From contig JAKCPI010005336.1 of assembly GCA_023213315.1 (NCBI GenBank), positions 59,605 to 123,604 of the forward strand: a stretch of 64,000 bases of DNA, given 5' to 3'. This document shows, piece after piece, positions 41,118 to 53,653 of this stretch. The position numbers and the translations under genes are program-made. Origin of the DNA: Euborellia annulipes (Eukaryota > Arthropoda > Insecta > Dermaptera > Anisolabididae). Positions within the stretch are counted from its first letter, which is position 1; each line of letters begins with the position of its first letter. A model generated the notes under the pieces. The model searched no databases, was not told the origin of the DNA, and worked only from the letters and a program-made list of their open reading frames with translations.

Positions 41118-41475
41118 ATTAATTAAACAGCCGAAAAAGATTGTATCAATCTTTTCGCCAGAGTTTAACCTCTGACAATTGTACTCGGTATGCCCTTTCT
41201 TACAACAGCACCGCACTCGACTATTTGAATGCCAATTACTCTCGTATATAATAATTTCTTTTTTATTAATGCATCTTTGAGAGTTCTGCCCAATTTGTTC
41301 ATTTAATTTATTATATAAATATGAAAGCCATTTCTCCCGATGATTAATATTTAATTTAAATACACGAGTGCGGTACTGTGATCTAGCGGTATCGCATGCA
41401 GAGTACAAATTAGCAGATCCGTGGTTCGATTCCAGGCTGTACCTATATATTTTTCGGCTGTTTGAATAAATAAAG
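41118..41475. repeat. Head-to-head SINE C pair
   Basis: Left: inverted SINE (CGCCAGAGTTTAACCTCTGA ... GTACTCGGTATGCCCT). Right: forward SINE (TGTGATCTAGCGGTATCGCA, B box GTGGTTCGATTCC, tail TTTTTCGGCTGTTTGAAT). A spacer of about 110 bp separates them. Confidence 0.65.
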
Positions 41476-43529
41476 ATTATTTTTCATTTAAATAAAATAA
41501 TCAATTAAAAATCCCTCAACACTTCGGTTTTCGGATCATACTATTATTGTTGCAAAACTTTCTTATAAGAGGATTCAAAAAATAAATAATTATTAAAACA
41601 TGCAGGTTTTTTTCTATAAATAGAATAAATTATTAATATCAAACGCAAAAAAATTGTGATGATTGATATTCAGAGAATTTTCCTGTAAAATTAGAGAAAT
41701 CGTAATTCGATTCAAGTAGTAAAATCGTAGACTGACTTATTAACATATTTTAGATTATTTTAATTTCTATGTCTTTTTGAGTTATTTATTCCAGTGGAAT
41801 AAATTTCATTATACCTGGCTAAAAACAATCTGCTTTTTTTTTAATTAGGATCAATAAACTTATTGATTTCATTTGCGTTGCCTTTTGAAAAAAATTCTAA
41901 GAATTTAAATATTTTAATTCAATCATTGTCATGAAAGGAGAATTATTTAATACAAATATTACTCTTTTGTATAGGCCAATTATAATTCGATTGATTTTTT
42001 TATTTTCTCTTACCTATATTTGTTTAATATTTAGAGAAATTATTATTCATATCAAAAATTGAATGGAGATATTTACATTTTGAGATCCACTGAGTTCAAA
42101 AAAGTGGATCAAAATAAGGTATGAAGGGAATGAGCCACGAGGCTGAAATTTTATATAGCCCCCTGAGGCGCGAAAATAAGCTTTTGAATAAATTAGTCAA
42201 AGAGTACTAGTACTTTTTCAATTTTTTTAGATTTTCTCAAAATTCGATTTTGATTAAAATTCATAAATTAATTATTTTTTAGAAGCTCTTTAAAATGTAT
42301 ATTCTCATTTTGCCCCAAAAATTGTTTGAAGCACACTACTCTTGTCTTGGGCCATTTAAATTATAAGTAAATAGAAGATAGGAGAAAATGATGGGATTCA
42401 CAGAGCCCTACAATTTTTTTTTTTTTGGAACTTGAGAAAAAAAATAAAGATTGCTCCCTCAAACCAAAAAATTCAAGAAAAAACTTTGCCCTATAATATA
42501 ATATATAATGACGCGACTTCTCCTTGGCGCCAGTATAGTTAATAATAATAATAATAATAGTAAAAATTAATAGAAAATGAATTAAAAATTAAAAAAAATG
42601 TTGGCTTCTGTGCCGAACGATGCAGAAACACTTTCATTCACATGAATCGAATTTGTTCTAACATTTGTAACTTCAAAAATCATGATTTTATTATAATTAA
42701 ATACAATCTTAATTTTGCAGGAAAAAATTTCAAGAAATTCACAGAGATGAAGGTCAATGTGCAAGTAATAATAGAATTTTATAATAATTTAGAAAAACAC
42801 TTTTTTTTACTGAATTTATCCCATTGAGGTGTTATGCGATCTATTTTATATAATTTAAATATGAACAATTTCCATGGTGCCACTTTTGTTACATACACGA
42901 ATAAAAAAAAAATCTGGTGTCGCACCTGGTCTTATCTTTGGTAAGAGAAAGTCCTACCAGATTTTTTGTGTCGACATATATATAGTTTCCGCAGATACGT
43001 ATATTGAAATTCAAGATGTAATAAAATTTATAAGTATGAAAAAATATTTATATTTTGTTACCATGACAACCATTTCTCCAATCTTTCCTATTAAGTAAAG
43101 TATACTTCAGAAGATTTCAAGAGTAAAAAGAGAATATACATTTTAAAGAGCATTTAAAAAATAATTGATTTTCAAATTTTAATCAAAATCGTTGGAGCGA
43201 ATTTTGAGAAAATCTAAAAAAAAACTGAAAAAGTATATCAGTAAAGTAGTAGTGCTTTTTGGCCGATTTTGTTCAAAAGCTTCGTGTCACGTGCCAGGGG
43301 GGTACCTAACTTAAATATACAATTTCAAGCTCCTAGCCCTTTTTGTTCTTGGGATATTTTGTTCACAGACACACACACAGACAGACATGTTGCGAAAATC
43401 ACTTTTTTGGACTCAGAGAACCTTAAAACGTGAATATCCATTAAAATCTCAACATGAATTTTTGACATGAATACAATACTTTCTCTCTCTCATATATATA
43501 TAGGTAAGAGGAAGTAAAAATTAATTAAG

Positions 43530-45470
43530 ACTAAAAAAGCTGTTTATTTTTTCCCATAAGAAATAATTCTCTCCATATATAATTATATTATTCATAATGT
43601 CATTATTGATCGTCAAAAAATCATTATAACGAAGGATGAAACATTCAAATCCTCAAATCCAAATAAAACAATTTCGAGAAGTGAACTTGGATTGTTTTTA
43701 TAAAATGTATACTCTTCCATATTTGTTGTTTATCTTGAATTAACTTTTAAAAGAATAATCTCACCTAAACCTTTGGTTTGATTTGAAAAGTTTTTAAGAT
43801 ATTTTTAATTAAACAAAAATAATTATTTTTTCGTCATTTTTTTTTTATAAAAATTAACTCAAAACTCAAGAGTTTAATTATAAGCTTCAGTTGTTAAATG
43901 AAAATGAACCGAAAGGTCAGAGGTAAAAAGGTAAATTTAAAAAGAAAAAACAAGCAAGTTACGCAAAAAAAAAATCTGCTTTCAAATTTGAGGATTATAA
44001 CATAGAGGGAAAAACAAAACAAAAATTTCAATTAAAAAAAAAAAACACGTAAATCACATAACTTGCATTTTTGATTTATTAATTGGTTTTTGAGGTATAA
44101 ATGTGTTGAGTCTAGCCACGTCAATATATAAGCGATCTCTTCTTCGCTAGCTCCTCATGAAGTAGTGGGGATATATAACGCTTGGCGCGGACAAAATTTA
44201 GTATTAAAAAAATAGCCGCAGTTTGGATAAAAAGTATGTCTGTCATTCAAGAATTCGCCAAATGAATGAATTATTTATTTTTTAAATGTGTTTATGTTGT
44301 TTGTACTTTTATATTAAATTCTAAATTTAATTTCGCATTTTTAAATAGCATCGACTCGATGTGTGAAACATTTTTCAAAAGATGATAGGATATTAATAGA
44401 AGCATGCAAAATTAAATGAATTATTTTGAGTAGGAGGGGAAGGGGTAACCTAAAGATCTTTAGATATAGGAATATATTTAGATCTAGAGTTTAGGAGAGC
44501 AAAATCCAAACGATTTTTCATCTCCCGAGGGCTATTTTTATATGGAAACCTATACATGAATTGAGTGTTCAAATGAAAATTAGCAAAGGAGCATTTAAAA
44601 GTAAACATACCTTTTTTTTAAAAGTCTAACCGGATTTTCAAACGGTGTTTAAACACCCAGTGTCGTAGTATTTCTATTCTTAGTGAAACTTCACCTTCGT
44701 CCCCCCTTATAGTTCAGGCGCGAATCCAAAAGTGGGGACGACAACTTGCTTCCCCACCACTATTATAAATAATAACTGAATTATTCATTAAATATTTTAA
44801 AATCCCCCTCCCTTTACATTCAATTTCTTCTTTTGTATCTATTTTGTCTAGAGAGTGAGAATTTATGTCTCCTTACTTGGAGATAAAAGACAAAATAAGG
44901 AAGGGGGAGATAAAAAAACTGTTTAAGTTCAAAGCTCAAATTAGAACTGATCCATGACTGAAGAAATACTATTATAATAAAAGAAAATATTTATTTTAAA
45001 AAAATGGTCAAAGCGTAAACAAAATGATAAGTTTGATAAATAATCGTAATATTTTAATAAAATAGGTTATTGACATCCGCTTTTCCCCAAGCTGCTAGAA
45101 TAATAAATTTTCCAGGTAATTTAATTTTATTCCTTAAAAATGAAATTTATCGTTTTTTTTTTTCAATCATTTTACGTAAAAGATTACTTTACTGGATTTA
45201 ATTGGTTTAAACAGAAAGTGAATACTTTTATCAAGAAATTAACTTATCTGTTTATGAAGTTTAATATATTCCAAGGTTATAAAAAATTTTCTTTTTGTAT
45301 CATCATGAAAAAAATGAGATGTATAACCGAAAGACTCTAAATAAAATTAACCTAATAAGACTTCAATGCAAAAATTAATATATAGCTGGTAAGAGAAAAC
45401 TTGTTGAATCACCACGTGTTAATAGTCAGTCCGTTTTATAAAGGATATTCGTCAAAATGTCTTAATTTCT
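43530..45470. other. No gene or recognised repeat
   Basis: A+T-rich intergenic DNA with short open frames of no coding character. Confidence 0.5.
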
Positions 45471-45479
45471 AGATTGCGC

Positions 45480-45595
45480 CTGGTCGAGGGCTTCGGATTT
45501 GGGTCCATTTCTTCTGAGGATCCGTGGTTCAACTCCCAGCGGCACCCTTTCTTTTGTCGGCTATTTGAATGAATAAATATTAAATTGTATGAATT
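45480..45595 (+). repeat. SINE C, 3' part
   Basis: GATCCGTGGTTCAACTCCCA (B box), GCGGCACCCTTTCTTTTGTC, tail TATTTGAATGAATAAATATT. Confidence 0.6.
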
Positions 45596-45877
45596 TTCTT
45601 AAAACAGTAGAATCCCGATAATTCGTATCGCCACGGAACCGAAGATTTGGTACGAATTATCGGAAATGCCAATTATCGGGAGTTTAAGAATTAAAAATTA
45701 AAAAACAGATTAATGCAAACATTATGTTTCTTAAGAAATATCTATGCGGTAAGATAAAAAAAATACATAAAGTAAACACGTTGTACAGAACATTATATTC
45801 AAATATTTTTCTTGCGGACACTCAATAAATACATGGGGGAAGAATAATTTTTTTATTACATACTATTCATCAGAGGT

Positions 45878-46092
45878 CGCTCAGGGGCCCACATCTTGTG
45901 GGTACGTGGATGGCGACCACGGGCTACCCGAGCTGGGACAGTTCTTTGTATGTCTGTCTCTCCCTTCCTCTTTTCAACAGGAATCAGACCTATTTCTTCC
46001 GGTCGCAAAAACGCATGGTAGGGTTGGAGGGTAAAACAAGATCCGCCGACCCCGCATCGGGGAATGGGGCGAGGACAGAAGAAGAAGACTAA
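45878..46092 (+). mobile_element. Family D retroposon
   Basis: CGCTCAGGGGCCCACATCTT ... GGCGAGGACAGAAGAAGAAG. Short internal deletions relative to 4373-4622. Target duplication not clear. Confidence 0.75.
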
Positions 46093-46286
46093 TCACTTAT
46101 TTAGCAATGGCCAATTCTAAGACTAGCCCTCTAAGATATTTCAATTCTTGAGTGGGTATAATTGATTAACTAATCAATGGGAATATTTAATTTATGTGAG
46201 GTTTCACTGGCTTTTAAATGATGAACTTGATATATTTCTGGTTTTTAGCCCATTATCAGGAGTTACATACGACTGGATGATTAACT

Positions 46287-46560
46287 CAGGGGTTCCCAAA
46301 TTTTTCGGTTTCTGCCGCCCTTAATATATCAGAATTTTTCTGAGGCGCCCCATATCAAATCTCAGGGTAAACCTTATGTTACTAATAGTATTTCTTCATT
46401 TCGAATTCAGCACAGCTTACATGATTGTTATTTACGTTGGTTCGATTAACATTTTATAAAGTAATATATAAAATATTTTAAATAGGAAAATTTTCACGGC
46501 GCCCTAAAAGAACAGCCGCGGCGTCCCAGGATGCCACGACGCACAGTTCGGTAATCACTA
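46287..46560. mobile_element. hAT MITE, intact target duplication
   Basis: Ends CAGGGGTTCCCAAA and TTCGGTAATCACTA; perfect 8-bp duplication GATTAACT at 46279-46286 and 46561-46568. GC-rich subterminal blocks TGAGGCGCCCC and GCGGCGTCCCAGG. Confidence 0.85.
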
Positions 46561-46710
46561 GATTAACTAATCAATTGTAATAAATAAAGACGCGGTCTAA
46601 ATGATCTCAGATGCCGAAAAAGACATTAAATCAATTAAAAAATAATAATTTCATCCCCTTTATTGAAAATTTCTTGGCATCGCTTTTGAGTTATTATTAA
46701 TGTAATTAAT

Positions 46711-46936
46711 AAGCTCAGGGCCCACATTTTGTGGGCACGTGAATGGCGGCCACGAGCTCACTGGAAACTCTTCTGTTCTTTGAAAGTCAGTCTCTTCCCA
46801 TCTTTTCAACAGGCGTCAGACCGTGCGACGGGCCTGCTTGTTCTATTTCTTCCCGGCTTCAAAAATAAACCATGAATGGTATTACCGCCGACCCCGAACC
46901 GCGGGAGTAATAATAGGCGAAGAAAGAAGAAGAAGA
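46711..46936 (+). mobile_element. Family D retroposon
   Basis: GCTCAGGGCCCACATTTTGT ... GGCGAAGAAAGAAGAAGAAG, flanked by an imperfect 17-18 bp duplication (ATTATTAATGTAATTAATA / ATTATTAATTTAATTAATT). Confidence 0.75.
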
Positions 46937-48439
46937 ATTATTAATTTAATTAATTAAAGAAAAGGGTTCAGGCTCTCTTCGTCCGTCATTCTTAAATTTT
47001 TCTTTCGGAGAGATAGAGACCCTTAGCAGGATTTCCACACTATATATGCTTGTTCAGCAGTACTAACGGAGTATTAAAGCAATAAAGAAATTAATTGAAA
47101 TCAAATAAATAATACAAACCAAAGGCAGGCTTAAATGAAATAGGATTCCTTTAAATATTTATATACAGAAACTAAAAATTATTAATTCATTTTTATTTTA
47201 TTAATATATATGCCTGGAGGAATATTTTGAAATTTGGAATAGAAGAGCTCGTTAAGTGCCAAATCATTCCCTAAACCAAATTTCATTATCAAGTGATAAG
47301 AGAGTTTAAAGTTGAGTCAGACACTGAGACAGACTGACATGGATTGAAATTAATACATATAATAATAATAATATATATGTATATATCTATAGATAATAAA
47401 TATGCATGTAATGTTTTTTATCAATTCAAAATTTATGTCAATGTAATGGTGCTAATATTCTTTGTCTATTTTTTTTTTAAATCTTCGGGTTGCTTGCCAT
47501 GTGCAAAATATAAAATTTCAGCCAAGTTCTTGAGATAATTGATTCATACACACACACACACACACAGGCAGAAAAATTTTAAAACGTGTATCAAAATCTC
47601 GACATTGGATTTTTGACACGATCAAAATACTTTATATTAAAATTTAAGAAGTAAAAAAAAAAAAATGAAAAAAAATTTTTTTTTCAAAATACATATTAAT
47701 ATGAAATAAATAAGATAATTTTTTATATTAGGAAAATTTTTTAATATAATCAGATACGTATTTTAAATTCAATTTTTTTAAATGTCATGTTTGTTTTAAT
47801 CTTTAAATAAATATATCGAAATACAAATAATAATTTAAAAAAAAAAAATTTATAAATAATCAATAATATATAACCTAAAATTTGTACATCGATTAATTAA
47901 TTTTTTTTTTTTTGCGAAATGAGGTTAGTTTTGAAAAGTATTTTGAATGCTAATAGGAGGAATTTTAGAAATTTTTAATTTATAAATAACCTTACAAAAT
48001 TGATTTTAAAAAAATGAAGAAAAATTGTAGATATTATATGTAATTTATGAATTTATTTGAATTTAAAAATTTTATATAGAAGATAATTATAAAAAAAAAG
48101 AAATTCCAATTAAAATGATGAAATAAAAATTATTTTATGAAAATTCGATTTATTCAAGAAACATGGCCATATCTGATATTCATGAATAAAACATATGACA
48201 TGTTTGATATTTACCCTTTGGTCTCTATCAATATTATACATTAAAGTTAACATTTTAAAGTCAATAAATGAATCATCAAAATGTTGAAACTTACTAAATG
48301 CTGAGACATCCATTCTGTTATTTTTTTTTTGCTATATCTTGAGCATACTGGATAAAAATCAACAACAATTAGGCCTTAATAATAACATAGTAAGTAAATA
48401 TGTTACTAGCGAGATCATTCCAAATTCTTATCACAGACT

Positions 48440-48725
48440 TATCACATTCTGGGTGGGTTTCATGACATTGCCAGATGGGAAAAGGGATTTGTCTGGGCCC
48501 TTTTGCCCTCTGCCGTTCACAATCAGGTGGCGCACTCCGCAAATGACGTAATGGGGAGAAAGGAAAATAAGCGCATGGGCGAAAGGGGCGTAAGGATAAA
48601 ACGCAGGAGCGCAGGATCAGGGGAACTAACTGAAACCTAAATGCAAAAGCCCTCACTGTCAGTTACCCTTGTATTCAATCGATAAACACTCTCCAACACC
48701 CGGAGCACCAGCTGATGGCGGCTTT
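48440..48725 (-). promoter_or_regulatory. GC-rich island, candidate distal ACSL promoter
   Basis: Sharply more GC-rich than the surrounding DNA, with several CpGs, a TTACGTCA CRE-like site, ATCGATAA near the right end and, on the minus strand, TTTCAGTTAG as a possible initiator. It lies between VTI1A and the acceptor-bearing ACSL exon 1a, where a non-coding first exon is required. I could not choose a donor site with confidence. An open frame of 95 codons crosses it on the minus strand but lacks an ATG-supported or recognisable product. Confidence 0.35.
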
Positions 48726-49496
48726 TTTCACCTTCAAATTTAAAAATAAATTTATTTCAATTATCTGAATAAAATCTTGTATTAAAATTTCCAGATAAAA
48801 TTAAATTAAATGTTTTTAATCATCTTTTTGTTTTTGAAGTTGCTTCTTACAAGATTTTTTTGGTAGGTGAGGCAGAAGCCCGTAAGCCACCCCCATATTC
48901 TTCTTAATTTAAGCAACATTAATTATGCATGAGTGTTGCTTAATTTCTTTTTCATCGTTACAGTGTTTCGTTCTGTTAATTAATTTAATTTCAAATTTGT
49001 TGCTCCTACTCCCTTTATTATTAGAAATTAGAGACTTATTTATTGATTTTCAGTGTGGGATTCAATAATCTTACCCACCCGTGAACTTTTATCTGATTGC
49101 TTTATTATTTAAAGCCCTAAGTGAAGGGGGCAAAATTATAAAAATACTCTTAAGGGGGTGGTTTAGGAGATTATTTTTTAAATAAAATGTATGGCGCGGT
49201 GGATGCATAATTAGAAAATGATCAATAGAAGAGAAATAAAAAAATTGCTTATTTTTTTTTTTTATAAATTCTCAAAAATTTTAAAACTTTTTTTTTGTTT
49301 AGTTTTTCTATATAATAAGAGACCCAGAATTGGATTTGATAACTTATCAATGTAGAGAAAGTAGGCAACATTTAAATTATAAATAAAAATCGAAAAGCTA
49401 TAGTTAATTAGTATAGTACTATATAGTATTTAAAAAAATGTAAAAAAATAAAATTTTTTTATTTATTCGCTAATTATGATCTAGTCCAGCGTTTCT

Positions 49497-49798
49497 CAGT
49501 GTGGGTCTCGACCCGTTACCGGGCCGTAGAAAAATTTTGCCGGGTAAATACACTGCAAAAATTTTAAAAACTCAAAAAAAAAAAAAAAATTACTTCATAA
49601 TTGTTAATTTTTTAATTACTTATATTTTTCTTATATAATTATTTTGCAATTTTTATATGAAATTAACAAATAATTTGATTTTTATTAAAAAATAAAATTT
49701 GTTTTGTAAATAAATGTTTGTTTTTTTTCATAAGGTGGGTCTCGAAAAATTTTAAAACTTCGTACCGGGCCGCGGTCAAAAAAGTTTGGGAAACACTG
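49497..49798. mobile_element. hAT MITE with target duplication
   Basis: Ends CAGCGTTTCTCAGTGTGGG and TTTGGGAAACACTG; octamers ATCTAGTC (49489-49496) and ATCTAGCC (49799-49806) differ at one base. Confidence 0.8.
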
Positions 49799-50449
49799 AT
49801 CTAGCCAATCAAAAAGCTTGTTTTGTACTATCACCGTTATTGAACTCTTTTATCCTTTATTTGATAGGCCTAAATAATAATAATTCTTTCATTTTTAGAT
49901 TTAAAAAAAAAAAATCTGTAATTTACGTAATAGAAGTGTTTTGTTTTTGATTTTCTAGATTTGATTTAGTCATATAAATCATGAAAATTTCTTATGAATT
50001 TAATTAATTTGAAAAAAAAAAATCAAAATTTTGAGATATAAATTTAAAGCTCACGCCTAGTTGTCCTTATTCCTCCTCTCCCTTCCCAAAAAATTCCAGT
50101 TTTTTCTCTCAAAATGTATTAATAAAAATAAAAAAATAATTTTATAAGTTGAAGTCTGTAAGAATGACAAATCGTTAAATAAGTAAACAAAAAAAGAGTG
50201 CACACCTGGTTTCTTCTTGATAGGAGATTGTCAATAACATCTTAAGTGTTTTCTTTGGAAATTAAATACATTGTAAGATGCAATGATAAGCTAATCTCTT
50301 AAGACAACAGAATCAAAATCTATTAAGAATATTTTACACATAGCGTTTTACTGGTAGTGTAAAATATTTTTTAAAATAAATCTAAACTATTAATTGTACC
50401 ATCTAGTGTAATGTAAAATTTTAAAAATTTAAATAAAAACACTATGAGT

Positions 50450-50612
50450 TTCAGAGATTTATTAAAAATTAATATTTTTATACGCTTATTAAGCATTTCG
50501 ACACTCATGTTATCATCAGAAATGATTTTATTAATACAAGTGATGACACAAGAACGTCGAAATGCATATTAAGCGTTAAAAATTATTAATTTTTAATAAA
50601 TTTCTGAAACTT
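50450..50612. mobile_element. Palindromic element with hammerhead-like cores on both strands
   Basis: Arms GAGTTTCAGAGATTTATTAA and TTAATAAATTTCTGAAACTT. Each arm holds a TGATGA-stem-GAAATGC motif (see findings). Confidence 0.6.
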
Positions 50613-51463
50613 ATAACTAGAGTTCAGAGTTTTGTGTAGCAAAAAAATCAGAATGTGTAAGAAAATAATAAAATGTGCAATAAAAAAAAAGGAATTGTGG
50701 GAAAAAAATGTGCAAAATATTCTCTAAATCTCAATTATTTATTAAATTTTGTAATAGTACATTTTTTTAGTAAATTTGATTTTTTGAGAGAAATTCAATG
50801 ATTAAAAAAAAAAAAATTATTTATTTAACAAGTGTGTGTTTTCAATTGGCGAGGTCAAACGCCCCATGGTCCTACTAGCCGCGCCACCCACCTTCTGCGG
50901 GCTTCGCCCTTCTGGACCCCCCTCCAGCTGGCTCGGACCCGCCTGCAACGGACCCTCCCCTTTTCTTCTTAATTATGAAAGGAAAATTATTATTATTCCA
51001 TTTCAATTCAGTGCCTGCTTGAGGATTTGTTTACATTCACAAACTATAATAAATAAATAAAATTCATGGAATACACATATGAAAAGAATACATAAATATT
51101 TCTCTAAGAGAGAAATCGTAACTTTAAGAATTAATAACTCAAAAAGTTATAGGAATTTAGGGATGAAAATAATTTTCCTGTAATCCCGAGAATGTCCTCT
51201 TTATGCATATAAATATAATTCATTTCAAAATTCCAACGGGAAGTTGCCTAAATAGAGAGTGACAGACAGACGGACAAATTCAAAATTCAAATGTATTGTT
51301 CCAGTTCTACAACGAAAAGAAAAAATACAAATCTCTTACAATTCTCTCCTTCTTTCTCTCTTCTAGGTGAAAAATCTGTAATACTACATCAGTAAAGTGT
51401 ACTTCAACAATTTTCACTAAAAATTTTACTGATATACTTTTTAAAGAGCATCTAAAAAATAGA

Positions 51464-51640
51464 GATATTCAGCACTCAGGGGCTCACTTCTAGTGAGTAC
51501 GTGGATGGCGACCACGAGTTACCCTAGCTAAGGCTGGCATTTCTTCCATTCCTTTATGTCAGCCTTTTTTCCCCCTTTTTCATATCAGGCGGTGAGACGG
51601 GTCGGCTTGCTTTTCTTACGGTCTCATTTTTTGTTGTTTT
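51464..51640 (+). mobile_element. Variant family D element (D'), inserted in family A
   Basis: GATATTCAGCACTCAGGGGC ... TACGGTCTCATTTTT; family A sequence resumes with ACGAATTTTAATCAAAATCG. Near-identical copy at 56136-56310, which has a 7-base insertion near the 3' end. No GAA tail. Confidence 0.7.
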
Positions 51641-51919
51641 ACGAATTTTAATCAAAATCGTTAGAGCCAATTTTGATAAATAAAAAAAAAACAAAAAAAA
51701 AAAAACAAGGAAAATGTATTAGTACTTTTTAGCCGATTTTGTTCAAAAGCTTGTTTTATCTGTCCGGGAAGGTATCTAACTTAAATATAAAATTTCAATC
51801 TCGTAGCTCATGCCTAATATCTTCACACACACACCCTCAGACTAATTTGCGGGACACATGGATTCTTTCTCACTATATATTACATATATAGGTAAGAGAA
51901 AGTAAAATAAATGTCCGTC

Positions 51920-53600
51920 TTGAAAAATTTTATTGCAAATTTTATATATAAACAAATTTATTAAAAAAAAAGTATGAATTAATCCAAGAAATCAGAGAAT
52001 TAAAAAAAATTTATTTGAATCCCCGACAAGCGAAATCCTGACTTAAGTAAGGACAACAAACCTAATAATAGAAAAATCGTTTATATTTGATATTATCAAA
52101 TATTTTGTGATCTTTTTCGGTGATTTATTTGAACGTTGTGCCAAGAAACATTTAATAAAAGTATTTATAAGATCGTTAGCGAAATTAGATTTTAAAAAAA
52201 AATTAGAACGATGTTAAGCAATTAATATTAAGTAATAATATCATTTATTATATGCGAGTATTAAAATTATTATGATCTCACTATTTTGATTATATAGATT
52301 AAACGAATAATTTATTCTGTTTATTTTTTTTTAACACGTAATAAATCAAAAAATAAATTCTCCATAGAGCTCCGCGTGAGTAAATTAATAAATATTTTTA
52401 TTTAAAATTTATTTATTTTTTGACATAAAAAAAATTAATAATATTTTTCTATTAAATATATAAGTATATATCTATAGTACTAAAGGTAAAAATCAGTAAT
52501 AAATTTTAACAAATTATCCATGATAAACAATATTTTATTAATTTTTAAAAAATTATTTTTTTTTTAACATTTTGGATAATAAAATTTCTATTAACCAAAT
52601 TTATATACATATATAATTTGGTAAAATATATTTGTCTACTATTAATTAATTATCTTGATTTAATAAGATGTACACAGTATATGTTTATATATATGTATGT
52701 CTTATATATATATATTAGATAATAAAAACAATTTACAAATTAAAAAATAAAAATATATCTTATTAAAAAAACATTTAAATAAATAAATAAAAATATTTTT
52801 ATTCGATAGATTTATTAAGAATAAAATAAATAAAATAAATAAATTATTTACAATACTATATTTCGCATTTAGATTATAAATCTCGTTTTCATAAGCGAAT
52901 CTTGATAAAATTGTTAGCGATTTATTGAAAAAAAAAAAAAAAAAAAAAACAATAATGTTTAAAAAAATTATTTAATTAAAAGTTAAGTCTTGAAATAATT
53001 AGGAATGTGATTAAGTCTTTGTTTTAAAATATGACTTAGAATTTGAAAAAATTATATTTTGTTGATTTTCCATCACTGGTTCTCAACATGGCTGATAATC
53101 TCTCATATATCAATTCAAAATATTTATATTTTGTCATGGAAATAAATTATCCAAAAAGATTTTTATTTATTTAAAATTTACGGCTAATACAATAATAATA
53201 AAAACTTTAATTAAATTTTTTCAAATCTAAACAGTTTTTATAATCATTATTATTACTTAAAAGGATAATTTTTATCTTTATAATAGATACAATTTTTTAA
53301 TCCTGAAGATGAAAATTAAGGTTAAAATTAATAACATAAGCATACCAAAAAATGTATTAAAGGGGAGTTTTAGAATCTGTAATTTCCTTTCTTCTACCCT
53401 CGCCTGAAAGAGGAGATGCAGCGTTTGCAATTTGATTAAAAAATTAATTTTTATTTTTATCCTGCTAAAAAACGACGCGTTTTCAAAGAAATTTTATAAA
53501 TATCTTGCTTCTATTAGTCCAGTGAATTTTTTTCAGTTGGTATCTCAAATATCTTGATTAATAAAATTTTCAAATAAAAAATACTAAAATTATCTTTAAA
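51920..53600. other. Extremely A+T-rich stretch without genes
   Basis: Long runs of A and T, TATATA blocks at about 52690-52730 and a poly-A run of about 22 at 52928-52949. No gene or repeat recognised. Confidence 0.6.
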
Positions 53601-53653
53601 AACAAATCGAAATGAAATTTTATCAATTTAACTAAATGTGATATTTATATTTA

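Noticed and set aside
41380..41445. Possible tRNA gene
   Set aside because: A and B boxes are present but no cloverleaf closes, and the sequence recurs as a SINE with the same tail elsewhere.
48369..48656. 95-codon minus-strand frame
   Set aside because: It follows the GC-rich island; no recognisable domain, and better explained as promoter or 5' UTR sequence.
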